Under the pieces are notes generated by a model. The model had not been told where the DNA came from. It made no database searches and was given only the letters and a program-made list of their open reading frames with translations. Source: Methanosarcinaceae archaeon (GTDB taxonomy: Archaea; Halobacteriota; Methanosarcinia; Methanosarcinales; Methanosarcinaceae). Taken from it: a stretch of DNA of 22,006 bases. Location of the stretch: NCBI GenBank assembly GCA_017613335.1, contig JAGAEB010000116.1, positions 1-22,006 of the forward strand. The letters run 5' to 3'. Position 1 is the stretch's first letter; each line of letters begins with the position of its first letter. The translations under genes were made by a program, and so were the position numbers. Of the stretch, positions 8,065 to 15,312 are shown in pieces.

Positions 8065-8628
8065 ATGGATGTCAAAATTTTTGGAAAATGGGATGCCTCC
8101 GAAGTCGAAGTCACCGACCTCGGTATCAAAAGATACGTCTGCTTAAAACCGGTCTACCTGCCGCACTCCAGCGGCAAGCACGCCAGACAGCAGTTCAACA
8201 AATCCGAGATCTCCATCGTCGAGCGTCTCGTCAACAACCTCATGAGAGGCGGCTGCAACACCGGCAAAAAACAGCTCGCAATGAAGACCGTCGAAGAAGC
8301 CTTCACGATCATCGAAAACAAGACCAAGAAGAACCCGATCCAGGTCCTCGTCGACGCCATCGCCAACGCCGGTCCGAGAGAAGAAGTCGTCAGACTGAAG
8401 TACGGCGGCATCTCCGTTCCGAAAGCTGTCGATACCGCTCCGCAGAGACGTGTCGATACAGCTCTGCGCTACATCGCTGTCGGTACCAGACAGGCCTCCT
8501 TCAAATCCAGACGCTCTGTTGCCGAATGCCTTGCAAGCGAACTTCTTGCAGCATCCAACGGCGATGCAAAGAGCTTCTCCGTCAGCCGCAAAGACGCCAA
8601 AGAAAGAGTTGCAAAGGCAGCAAGATAA
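8065..8628 (+). CDS. rps7: Small ribosomal subunit protein S7 (uS7)
   Basis: A 187-residue 30S head protein that nucleates 16S rRNA 3'-domain assembly. Recognisable archaeal/eukaryotic S7 blocks are KIFGKWDASEVEVTDLGIKRY at the N-terminus, the LVDAIANAGPREEVVRLKYGG stretch and the C-terminal RVDTALRYIAVG with ELLAAS and RKDAKERVAKAAR. I chose ATG 8065 because GGGAGATGA ends seven bases before it; an in-frame ATG at 8056 lies inside that ribosome binding site. It closes the first tight gene group: the next gene is 376 bases away. Confidence 0.96.
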   Translation: MDVKIFGKWDASEVEVTDLGIKRYVCLKPVYLPHSSGKHARQQFNKSEISIVERLVNNLMRGGCNTGKKQLAMKTVEEAFTIIENKTKKNPIQVLVDAIANAGPREEVVRLKYGGISVPKAVDTAPQRRVDTALRYIAVGTRQASFKSRRSVAECLASELLAASNGDAKSFSVSRKDAKERVAKAAR

Positions 8629-8724
8629 GCGGGCTGACCCCGTTACTGTCAGGCATCCGGATCCCGCAGGATATCTCAGACGGAGATCCGTCCGGAAAAC
8701 GGGCGGTCTCCTTCAGGGATCCTT

Positions 8725-8774
8725 CCGGATCCTGCATGATTTTCCGTTTTTCCGGAAATATCATGCAGATCCGG
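8725..8774 (+). terminator. 21-bp imperfect hairpin between S7 and EF-2
   Basis: The left arm 8725-8746 (beginning CCGGATCC, ending TTTTCCG) pairs with 8753-8774 over 21 base pairs with one bulged base on each side; the loop is TTTTTC. It is the strongest dyad in the ribosomal cluster. It may end or process the L30e-S12-S7 message; there is no T-tract after the stem, only in the loop. Confidence 0.5.
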
Positions 8775-8908
8775 TCTGTGCCTGAAACTGCTGTTTTATG
8801 AGTTTTCGGAAAAATACGTGTCCTGTCAGCTGAATTCCTCTGTATCTGACATCGATCAGACAGCCGGATCAGGCGGCCAGCCGGTCATGACAGACACGCC
8901 TGAATACA

Positions 8909-8920
8909 ATTCTTATATGA
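8909..8920 (+). promoter_or_regulatory. Candidate TATA box for EF-2
   Basis: ATTCTTATATGA in a GC-rich spacer, about 85 bases before the EF-2 ATG, resembles an archaeal TATA box. Initiation near 8940 would place the GC-rich dyads 8957-8970 in the leader. It would give EF-2 its own transcript, separate from S12/S7. Confidence 0.45.
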
Positions 8921-9004
8921 TCCGTACCGGCCTTCCGGCCGGAACAACTTCCCCGCCGGCATCTGCCGGACTATCTCCCACAATCAAAATTCAAAGGTCG
9001 TAAT

Positions 9005-11200
9005 ATGGGTAAAAGGAAAGAAATGGTTGAACGTGTGACGAAATTGATGAAAAACCCGGAAATGATCCGCAACATCGGTATCGTTGCCCACATTGACCAC
9101 GGAAAGACGACGTTATCCGACAACCTGCTCGCAGGTGCCGGTATGATCTCCATGGAGCTCGCCGGTGAACAGTGTTTCATGGACTCCGATGAAGAAGAAC
9201 AGGCAAGAGGTATCACCATTGATGCATCCAACGTTTCAATGGTCCACCAGTTCGACGGTAAAGAATACCTCATCAACCTCATCGACACGCCGGGTCACGT
9301 CGACTTCGGCGGTGACGTGACGCGTGCCATGCGCGCCGTCGACGGTGCTGTTGTCGTCGTCGATGCCGTTGAAGGTACGATGCCGCAGACTGAGACCGTT
9401 TTAAGACAGGCTCTCAAAGAACACGTCAAGCCGGTCCTCTTCATCAACAAAGTCGACAGACTGATCAACGAGCTTCAGGTCAACGGCGGCGACATGCAGA
9501 TCAGACTCGGAAAGCTCATCGACCACGTCAACAAGCTCATTAAAAACATGAACGAAGAAAAGTACAAGGAAGGCTGGAGAGTCGACGCCGCAAACGGTAC
9601 CGTCGCATTCGGTTCTGCGCTCTACAACTGGGCAACGAGCATTCCGATGATGAAAAAGACCGGCATCAACTTCAACGACATCTTCCAGTACTGCAACAAC
9701 GGCGACATGAAGGGTCTTGCCAAGAAATGCCCGCTCCATGAAGTTCTCAACGACATGGTCATCGGCCACCTGCCGAATCCGATCCAGGCACAGGCAGACA
9801 GAGTTAAAGTCATCTGGCACGGCGACATGACGTCCTCCATTGCCGAATCCATGTTCAAGGCAGACCCGAACGGCCCGCTCGCATTCATGGTCACTGATAT
9901 CTCCATGGACAAGCACGCCGGTGAAGTCGCAACAGGCAGACTTTTCAGCGGTACGCTGACAAGCGGTCTTGAAGTCTACACCTCCGGCGCCGGTACCAAG
10001 AAGAGCCGTATCCAGAACGTCGGTATCTTCATGGGTCCGGAAAGAATCAACGTGGAATCCATCCCGGCAGGTAACATCGCAGCCGTTACCGGTCTGAGAG
10101 ACGCCATCGTCGGTTCTACGATCACGACGCTCGAAAACATGACCCCGTTCGAAAGCATCACACACGCAAGCGAGCCGGTCATCACCGTTTCCGTCGAAGC
10201 AAAACACACCAAGGATCTTCCGAAACTGGTCGAAGTCCTCAGACAGGTCGCCAAAGAAGACCCGACTCTCCAGATCACGCTCAATGAAGAGACCGGTGAA
10301 CACCTCATGGCCGGTATGGGTGAACTCCACCTCGAAGTCATCGCCCACAGGATCGAACGTGACAAGGGTGTCGAGATCATCACCAACCCGCCGATCGTCG
10401 TCTACCGCGAGACCGTCAAGAGAAAAGTCCAGAATGTCGAAGGTAAGTCTCCGAACAGACACAACCGCTTCTACATCGACATCGAGCCGCTCGCACCGGA
10501 GATCGTCAACCTGATCAAGGAAGGCGAGATCTCCATGAGAATGGAAGAACTCGAGAGAAGAGAAAAACTCATCGCAGCAGGCATGGACAAAGAAGAAGCC
10601 AAATCCATCGCAGGCATCTACGGTACCAACATGTACCTCGACATGACCAAAGGTATCCAGTACCTCAACGAAACGATGGAACTCGTCCTCGACGGTTTCG
10701 AAGAAGTCATGAAAGCAGGTCCGCTCGCAAGAGAACCGGTCTCCAACGTCAAAGTCATCCTCCGTGATGCCAAGCTCCACGAAGATGCCATCCACAGAGG
10801 TCCGGCCCAGATCATCCCGGCTTCCAGACAGGCAATCCAGGCAGGTATGCTCATGGCCGAAGACAGCCTCCTTGAGCCGTACCAGAAAGTCTTCATCCAG
10901 GTTCCGCAGAACCTCATGAGCGGCGCCATCAGTGAGATCCAGGGCAGACGCGGTATCATCATTGCCATGGGCAATGAAGGTGACCTGACCACGATCGAAG
11001 CACGCGCACCGGTCTCCGAACTCTTCGGTTTCGCCGGCGACATCCGCTCCGCAACAGAAGGCCGTGCCATGTGGAACCTCGAATTCAGCGGATTCGATCT
11101 CGTTCCAGGAAGCATGGTCGGTGAAGTCGTCGCCCAGATCAGAGAAAGAAAGGGTCTCAAGAAGGAACTCCCGAAGGCAGCCGACTACCTCGATATGTGA
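9005..11200 (+). CDS. fusA: Translation elongation factor EF-2
   Basis: The GTPase that drives tRNA-mRNA translocation on the ribosome. At 731 residues it has normal archaeal length. The GTP-binding motifs are intact: AHIDHGKTT (28-36), ARGITID, DTPGH and NKVD. The diphthamide loop LHEDAIHRGPAQ near the C-terminal third is present, with H597 the predicted modified histidine, so this is the archaeal/eukaryotic type and not bacterial EF-G. Domain IV and V sequences (LFGFAGDIRSATEGRAMW) follow. AGGT lies eight bases before the ATG, a weak ribosome binding site. Neighbours are the S7 gene upstream and EF-1A downstream in classical order, but both spacers are unusually long. Confidence 0.98.
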   Translation: MGKRKEMVERVTKLMKNPEMIRNIGIVAHIDHGKTTLSDNLLAGAGMISMELAGEQCFMDSDEEEQARGITIDASNVSMVHQFDGKEYLINLIDTPGHVDFGGDVTRAMRAVDGAVVVVDAVEGTMPQTETVLRQALKEHVKPVLFINKVDRLINELQVNGGDMQIRLGKLIDHVNKLIKNMNEEKYKEGWRVDAANGTVAFGSALYNWATSIPMMKKTGINFNDIFQYCNNGDMKGLAKKCPLHEVLNDMVIGHLPNPIQAQADRVKVIWHGDMTSSIAESMFKADPNGPLAFMVTDISMDKHAGEVATGRLFSGTLTSGLEVYTSGAGTKKSRIQNVGIFMGPERINVESIPAGNIAAVTGLRDAIVGSTITTLENMTPFESITHASEPVITVSVEAKHTKDLPKLVEVLRQVAKEDPTLQITLNEETGEHLMAGMGELHLEVIAHRIERDKGVEIITNPPIVVYRETVKRKVQNVEGKSPNRHNRFYIDIEPLAPEIVNLIKEGEISMRMEELERREKLIAAGMDKEEAKSIAGIYGTNMYLDMTKGIQYLNETMELVLDGFEEVMKAGPLAREPVSNVKVILRDAKLHEDAIHRGPAQIIPASRQAIQAGMLMAEDSLLEPYQKVFIQVPQNLMSGAISEIQGRRGIIIAMGNEGDLTTIEARAPVSELFGFAGDIRSATEGRAMWNLEFSGFDLVPGSMVGEVVAQIRERKGLKKELPKAADYLDM

Positions 11201-11696
11201 GGCGGCTGTTCTCATACCGGAAATCTGATCAGAAGACCGACCGGAAAACAGGCAGCCTCAGTCAGACCGCCCGGACGGTACATTCCTGCGGAAAGAACCC
11301 TCATGTTCCCGGTCCTTTCAGGGAATTCCGTCCGGCGGATCTGTCTGAGCCCGGCCGGTCCGTCATCCGTCTTTCCGGTATGATATCGGTCTATCCTGTC
11401 TTTCACGACGTTCTTTAACGAAAATATATATAGCTGAATACCTTTTCAGGTACTCAGCATTCTATTGCCCGCAGCATATCCGGATTTATCTGTCTGAATA
11501 TCTGTGTGTTCCGGCTGATACTGAAATCATATTTTCCGGAAAGAGAAAAGAGAATGATACTGAATCACATGTTCCGGAAATTTCGGGATTAATGGTCTCT
11601 GTATCAGTTCCGTCAAAGGATTGGGTTCTCCCGGATCCGATTCTTACATTTGAAATTTATTTTTCAAAGATAATTAAAAATTTAGGAGTTAATTGC
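11201..11696 (+). other. Spacer/leader between EF-2 and EF-1A
   Basis: 496 bases without a recognisable gene. The first half has GC-rich CCGG-containing dyads. A clear TATA box is at 11421-11432, directly followed by a hairpin GCTGAATACC/GGTACTCAGC (11433-11458, one mismatch) that would overlap the start site. From about 11455 to 11696 would be a long leader with two TTCCGGAAA palindromes (around 11533-11541 and 11573-11582). A second A/T-rich box, GAAATTTATTTTT (about 11652-11664), lies only 35 bases before the gene. Confidence 0.6.
11421..11432 (+). promoter_or_regulatory. TATA promoter of EF-1A
   Basis: AAAATATATATA after CTTTAACG is the best TATA box in the EF-2/EF-1A spacer. Initiation would fall near 11455, giving an EF-1A leader of roughly 240 bases. 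The box near 11655 is an alternative that would give a very short leader. Confidence 0.55.
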
Positions 11697-12968
11697 ATGG
11701 CAGCAGAAAAACCGCACATGAACTTAGCCGTCATCGGCCACATCGACCACGGTAAATCCACCCTTACCGGCAGAATTATGTACGAGACCGGTGCAGTCCC
11801 GGCCCACATCATCGAGAAATACAAAGAAGAAGCCAAACTGAAAGGAAAAGAATCCTTCGCCTTTGCATGGGTCATGGACTCCCTTGAAGAAGAAAGAGCC
11901 AGAGGTATCACCATCGATATCGCCCACAAGAGATTCGACACCCCGAAGTACTACTTCACCGTCGTCGACTGCCCGGGCCACAGAGACTTCGTCAAAAACA
12001 TGATCACCGGTGCCTCTCAGGCTGATGCGGCAATCCTCGTCGTCGCAGCACCGGATGGTGTCATGGCACAGACCAAGGAACACATCTTCCTCTCCAAGAC
12101 TCTCGGTATCAACCAGCTCATCGTCGCCGTCAACAAGATCGACGCAGCTGACTACAGCGAGCAGAGATACAACGAAGTCAAGGAACAGGTCTCCTCCATC
12201 CTCAAGATGATCGGCTACAAGCCGGACCAGGTTCCGTTCATCCCGGTCTCCGCCTTCGAAGGCGACAACATGACCACCCTGTCCCCGAAGACGCCGTGGT
12301 ACAAAGGCCCGTGCCTGATCCCGGCCCTCGATGACCTCAAAGAACCGCAGAAACCGACTGACCTCCCGCTCAGAATCCCGGTCGAAGATGCCTACACCAT
12401 CTCCGGTATCGGTACTGTCCCGGTCGGAAGAGTCGAGACCGGTATCATGAAAGTCGGCGACCAGGTCGTCTTCATGCCGTCCGGCGCCGGCGGTGAAGTC
12501 AAGTCCATCGAAATGCACCACGAAGCAATCCCGCAGGCAATTCCGGGCGACAACATCGGCTGGTCTGTCAGAGGTATCGGCAAGAACGATGTCCGCAGAG
12601 GCGACGTCTGTGGTTCCAAGGCATGCCCGCCGACCGTCGTCGACGAGTTCACCGGCCAGATCGTCGTTCTCCAGCACCCGTCCGCCATCACCGCAGGCTA
12701 CACCCCGGTCTTCCACACCCACACTTCCCAGACCGCCTGTATGTTCCTGTCCCTCGACAAGAAGCTCGACCCGAAGACCGGTCAGGTCAAAGAAGAAAAC
12801 CCGACCTTCCTCAAAGCAGGTGACCCGGCAATCGTTACCTTCAAGCCGACCAAACCGATGGTCCTCGAAGTCGCAAAAGAAATCCCGCAGCTCGGCAGAT
12901 TCGCTATCCGTGATATGGGTATGACCATCGCTGCAGGTGTTTGCCTCTCCATCAAGAAGAAGGAGTAA
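11697..12968 (+). CDS. tuf: Translation elongation factor EF-1A
   Basis: Delivers aminoacyl-tRNA to the ribosome as a GTP complex. The 423-residue protein has GHIDHGKST (14-22), ARGITID, DCPGH, NKID and the archaeal/eukaryotic linker GYKPDQVPFIPVSAFEGDN followed by WYKGP. ATG 11697 is set by AGGAG at 11684-11688; the open frame extends upstream to 11592 but contains no ribosome binding site and includes the TATA-like box. Downstream is a strong hairpin-T terminator before S10. The gene probably has its own strong promoter, as expected for one of the most abundant cell proteins. Confidence 0.98.
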   Translation: MAAEKPHMNLAVIGHIDHGKSTLTGRIMYETGAVPAHIIEKYKEEAKLKGKESFAFAWVMDSLEEERARGITIDIAHKRFDTPKYYFTVVDCPGHRDFVKNMITGASQADAAILVVAAPDGVMAQTKEHIFLSKTLGINQLIVAVNKIDAADYSEQRYNEVKEQVSSILKMIGYKPDQVPFIPVSAFEGDNMTTLSPKTPWYKGPCLIPALDDLKEPQKPTDLPLRIPVEDAYTISGIGTVPVGRVETGIMKVGDQVVFMPSGAGGEVKSIEMHHEAIPQAIPGDNIGWSVRGIGKNDVRRGDVCGSKACPPTVVDEFTGQIVVLQHPSAITAGYTPVFHTHTSQTACMFLSLDKKLDPKTGQVKEENPTFLKAGDPAIVTFKPTKPMVLEVAKEIPQLGRFAIRDMGMTIAAGVCLSIKKKE

Positions 12969-12980
12969 ATTCTTTCTGAG

Positions 12981-13022
12981 GAAAAGGAACGGATTTTTCC
13001 GTTCCTTTTCTTTTCATTTTTT
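12981..13022 (+). terminator. Perfect 13-bp hairpin with T-tracts after EF-1A
   Basis: GAAAAGGAACGGA (12981-12993) pairs perfectly with TCCGTTCCTTTTC (12998-13010) around a TTTT loop, then TTTT, CA and a T6 run follow. It starts 13 bases past the EF-1A stop and ends 14 bases before the S10 ATG, so termination would have to be partial unless S10 has its own start site; I see no TATA box between them. Confidence 0.8.
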
Positions 13023-13035
13023 CAGAGGCAATACC

Positions 13036-13344
13036 ATGCAGAAAGCAAGAATCAGATTATCCGGCGTCTGCCCGGCAGACCTTGACAGCGTCTGTGACCA
13101 GGTCAAAGCAATCGCCGAAAGAACAGGTGTCAGCATTGCAGGTCCTGTCCCGCTGCCGACAAAAAAACTGATCGTTCCGACCAGAAAGAGCCCGAGCGGT
13201 GAAGGTACCGCGACCTGGGATCACTGGCAGATGCGTGTCCACAAAAGACTCATCGACCTCGCGGCAGACGAACGTGCCCTCAGACAGCTGATGAGAATCC
13301 AGGTTCCGAAAGACATCAACATTGAGATCGTCCTCGAGAACTGA
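13036..13344 (+). CDS. rps10: Small ribosomal subunit protein S10 (uS10)
   Basis: A 102-residue 30S head protein of the usual archaeal length. The family blocks are clear: ARIRLSGVCPADLDSVCDQ, GPVPLPTKKLIVPTRKSP, and the WDHWQMRVHKRLIDL segment followed by VPKDINIEIVLEN. I chose ATG 13036 with AGAGG at 13024-13028; the frame stays open upstream into the EF-1A end only by chance. It is the last gene of the str-type order and lies beyond a strong terminator, so its level may depend on read-through from EF-1A. Confidence 0.96.
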   Translation: MQKARIRLSGVCPADLDSVCDQVKAIAERTGVSIAGPVPLPTKKLIVPTRKSPSGEGTATWDHWQMRVHKRLIDLAADERALRQLMRIQVPKDINIEIVLEN

Positions 13345-13389
13345 TATTTCAGATCAATTTTATCAAATATTTATTAAAAGAAGAATCAA

Positions 13390-13507
13390 CGGCAGGTATT
13401 CTGTTCAGATGATATCCGTGAACAGTTCACCGGATATCACTGCCGGATATCATTTTGACTGCCGTCAGGCCGGCATGATCAGATGTCCGGCGGAGTCTTC
13501 TTTTTAA
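13390..13507 (+). ncRNA. Candidate structured RNA or S10 3' UTR
   Basis: A TATA-like stretch AAATATTTATTAAAAG lies at about 13365-13380. Downstream, CGGCAG (13390-13395) can pair with CTGCCG (13440-13445), enclosing a 13-bp hairpin at 13411-13438 (GATATCC, bulge, GTGAAC around a one-base centre). A second hairpin GCCGG-CAT/ATGTCCGGC (13469-13491) is followed by TTCTTTTT (13498-13505), a terminator. The block has no gene. It may be an independent small RNA or simply the structured 3' end of the ribosomal message. Confidence 0.3.
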
Positions 13508-13784
13508 TAATTTGATCCGTTTTTTGTTTTCCTCCTTCGTTTTTCCGCCGTCATTTTCTTCCTTTGTTTTTATCCTTCGTTTTTCTTTATTTTCCGTTTT
13601 CATGATCTTTTCCGATTCAGGATCAGCTGTCTCTTTCAGAATACTGATCAGGAACTGTCAGATATCTTAAAAAATATGAAAACCGGCTTTCTCAGAGATG
13701 CCGTCGGCCTGAATGACGGCCGGGCAGAGACCGGGCAGAAAATCAGGACATCGCAGGGCAAAACCGGAAATAAGCGCAGGCGGG
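13508..13784. other. Gene-free T-rich spacer
   Basis: 13510-13610 is pyrimidine-rich with a repeated CCTTCGTTTTTC motif (about 13532-13542 and 13572-13581), possibly a decayed short repeat. The rest up to 13784 shows no gene, ribosome binding site or strong dyad. A 92-codon minus frame (13667-13945) overlaps the nuclease end and is judged spurious. Confidence 0.5.
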
Positions 13785-13813
13785 AAAAAGCTGTCTGTCA
13801 TCAGGACAGACAG
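13785..13813 (-). terminator. Terminator of the nuclease gene
   Basis: On the minus strand CTGTCTGTC (13813-13805) pairs perfectly with GACAGACAG (13799-13791), then C and TTTTT (13789-13785). It lies 57 bases past the stop of the minus-strand nuclease gene. Confidence 0.7.
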
Positions 13814-13869
13814 GTAAATGAACGCGGAGATGTCTTCTTTTTCAGAATAGGTGTTTTCCCGGGCTTTTT

Positions 13870-14820
13870 TCAGAGCCGGCTGTAATAAGTCTCTCTTTCG
13901 GACATCGGAATATTCAGGATATCCATTGCCCGGTCCGCCGGGCATTTGAGATTGTCCATAACGCTTCTGATTGAACGGAGGGACGAGTCACGCAGACGTT
14001 CTTCTGCGAGTTTTCTTTCTTTCCGTATCTTTTCCCGAGCCTTTTCTTCCGCCATTTTTTCAGCCTTTTCTTCCGCCATTTTTTCAGCCTTTTCTTCCGC
14101 CATTTTTTCAGCCTTTTCTTCCGCCATTTTTTCAGCCTTTTCTTCTGCCATTTTTTCAGCCATTTCTTCAGCAATTTCTCTTAAAAATCTCATCGGTTTT
14201 TTACCTCCTTCCGTATTTTTGTAATATCTGACGGCTTTTGCGAAATCCGGGATATACATCTTCCGGTAATCGCTGCATGCAAGATCGTGGACAAGATGTC
14301 CTATTCTGTCGTCTCCTTTGTAAGAACCGTTGACATAGATGATGTGTACTTTGCTTTTTCTGACGATCTCATTCTTTTCGAGAATTATGAATTCAATATG
14401 ATACAAAGGCAATCCTGATTTAAAATAATCGCCCTTTGTAATAAATATGATGTAAATGTCAGGGAGATGGTCAAATCTGCAGCCTTCGTCCAAAGATTCA
14501 ATACCGAGAGCCATAAAATGGTATAGTGCGCGGGCAAAAGAAGCGTTTTTTCCTTCTCCCTGAATTTCTATGTTGTATTTTCTGCTGTCTTTTCCGACAG
14601 CAAAAACATCGAGGATGACGCCCCGGCTCCTGTCGGCGCGTTTGAGATTGTGCTGTATGCTGACGGATTCGATATCAATATCCGGTTTTTCCATGACCGT
14701 GCAGATCATTTTCCGGACGAGTTCCTTCCTGTTCCTGAAAACATGTGTCATGAAAATGTCGTCCATGAGACAGACGTCTTCAGGAACCCTTTTTTTCTGT
14801 TTCTTCTTTTTTCCTGTCAT
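13870..14820 (-). CDS. Rpn/PDDEXK_2-type nuclease, transposase-like
   Basis: A 316-residue member of the PD-(D/E)XK nuclease families annotated as Rpn recombination-promoting nucleases or PDDEXK_2 transposase-like proteins. The catalytic core is visible: D71 in GVILDVFAVG and E85-x-Q87 in YNIEIQ, the D-x13-E-x-Q form with Gln replacing Lys that is usual in these families. FARALYHFM, DIYIIFI and DFAKAVRYY segments follow. Residues about 205-275 form a charged coiled coil with five copies of an 8-residue AEKMAEEK repeat. I chose ATG 14820, with GGAGTGATC just upstream; an in-frame GTG at 14829 lies inside that ribosome binding site. It is a single gene with its own TATA box and terminator. In other organisms such proteins are found in many copies and vary in repeat number. 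I saw no flanking inverted repeats or target duplications. Confidence 0.88.
   Translation of the reverse strand: MTGKKKKQKKRVPEDVCLMDDIFMTHVFRNRKELVRKMICTVMEKPDIDIESVSIQHNLKRADRSRGVILDVFAVGKDSRKYNIEIQGEGKNASFARALYHFMALGIESLDEGCRFDHLPDIYIIFITKGDYFKSGLPLYHIEFIILEKNEIVRKSKVHIIYVNGSYKGDDRIGHLVHDLACSDYRKMYIPDFAKAVRYYKNTEGGKKPMRFLREIAEEMAEKMAEEKAEKMAEEKAEKMAEEKAEKMAEEKAEKMAEEKAREKIRKERKLAEERLRDSSLRSIRSVMDNLKCPADRAMDILNIPMSERETYYSRL
14041..14160 (-). repeat. 24-bp in-gene repeat, five units, coding AEKMAEEK
   Basis: Five 24-base units (14041-14064, 14065-14088, 14089-14112, 14113-14136, 14137-14160) are identical except for one C/T change in the last. Degenerate copies flank both ends. The unit is a multiple of three, so copy-number change would lengthen or shorten the nuclease coiled coil (residues 221-260) by 8 residues without breaking the frame. 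Confidence 0.95.
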
Positions 14821-14873
14821 TCCGATCACTCCTGCGGATCGTATGCGGAGGGAAAACGTATCACTTTAAATCT

Positions 14874-14886
14874 GTTTTTATATTAT
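14874..14886 (-). promoter_or_regulatory. TATA promoter of the nuclease gene
   Basis: On the minus strand the sequence reads AGAATAATATAAAAAC, an archaeal TATA-like box about 55 bases before the ATG at 14820. Another TATA box facing the other way lies 20 bases beyond (14907-14917). Confidence 0.5.
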
Positions 14887-14936
14887 TCTGCGATGGATTC
14901 ACAGGTGATATATATTTCCCGGAATTATCCAAGGAA

Positions 14937-15028
14937 CTGTACGGAATCTTATAAGGTCCTTAAAACAGGGAATCAGTCAAAAAGACAGACGACCGGTATC
15001 CGGATGAAGGATAAGGTCTGTCGTTTTT
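14937..15028 (+). ncRNA. Candidate small RNA divergent from the nuclease gene
   Basis: A good TATA box GATATATATTT (14907-14917) would start transcription near 14937. The transcript would contain the small dyad TAAGG/CCTTA (about 14951-14961) and a terminal hairpin GACAGAC (14984-14990) with GTCTGTC (15016-15022), whose loop holds CCGGTATCCGG, followed by G and TTTTT (15024-15028). No open frame with a ribosome binding site lies inside. The layout, promoter to hairpin to T-run over about 92 bases, fits a small RNA; expression is not shown. Confidence 0.28.
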
Positions 15029-15312
15029 CCGAAAAAAAGGGACGGCAGAAATCGTCAGGAAGGAATCAGAAAGAAAGCAAAAAAATAAAAACAGGCCGGA
15101 ATCTTTCGATTCCGGCCGGCAGTGACTGTGTCTATGTCCTTTAAACAATACGGTATAAGCCGTTTTTTGTTTTATGCTGTCTTGGTATCAGCAGATCCTT
15201 TCGACCACCTCCGGAGAATTTACACATGAACCTCAGCTGCCGGTTTCGTTTTTCCGACCCTTGACTATCTCCCGTTTTTCCCGGCAGCCGCCATCTCTGT
15301 CACCTTTTCGTT
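15029..15312. other. Gene-free spacer
   Basis: Apart from the minus-strand terminator 15079-15117, it holds a short plus-strand hairpin ACGGT/GCCGT (15150-15163) running into six T, which could back up termination of plus-strand transcripts. 15174-15312 shows no gene or motif I can name. Confidence 0.5.
15079..15117 (-). terminator. Terminator of the DUF4430-PQQ operon
   Basis: On the minus strand GGCCGGAATC (15117-15108) pairs perfectly with GATTCCGGCC (15103-15094) around GAAA, followed by TG and a T-rich run (TTTTTATTTTTTT) down to 15079. The stop of the propeller gene is 195 bases upstream on that strand. Confidence 0.75.

Larger units (their letters stand above)
8629..9004 (+). other. 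Long spacer between S7 and EF-2, rich in dyads
   Basis: No convincing gene. It holds a small dyad GACGGA/TCCGTC (8683-8697), the 21-bp hairpin 8725-8774, a TATA-like box at 8909-8920, and GC-rich dyads just downstream, CCGGCC/GGCCGG (8929-8944) and GCCGG repeats near 8957-8970. A 61-codon plus frame at 8818-9003 abuts EF-2 but has no recognisable content or ribosome binding site. Confidence 0.7.

Noticed and set aside
8818..9003. 61-codon plus frame just before EF-2
   Set aside because: No ribosome binding site, it contains the TATA-like box and GC-rich dyads, and it has no recognisable content.
9401..11215. 604-codon open frame on the minus strand opposite EF-2
   Set aside because: It is the antisense of a highly conserved gene with biased codons, which keeps that frame free of stops; composition is odd (very Asp/Phe/Val-rich) and no start signal exists.
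11530..11585. TTCCGGAAA as a shared regulatory motif
   Set aside because: TTCCGG-type strings are frequent throughout this sequence, inside and outside genes, so the two copies in the EF-1A leader are weak evidence on their own.
11724..12722. 332-codon minus frame opposite EF-1A
   Set aside because: Same codon-bias shadow as opposite EF-2; no ribosome binding site or family features.
13345..13870. tRNA genes in the spacers after S10 and elsewhere
   Set aside because: No cloverleaf with a TTC-type T-loop and matching acceptor stem could be assembled by eye; the stems seen fit simple hairpins.
13870..14820. Insertion sequence around the nuclease gene
   Set aside because: I found no terminal inverted repeats or target-site duplication; only the gene with its own promoter and terminator is visible.
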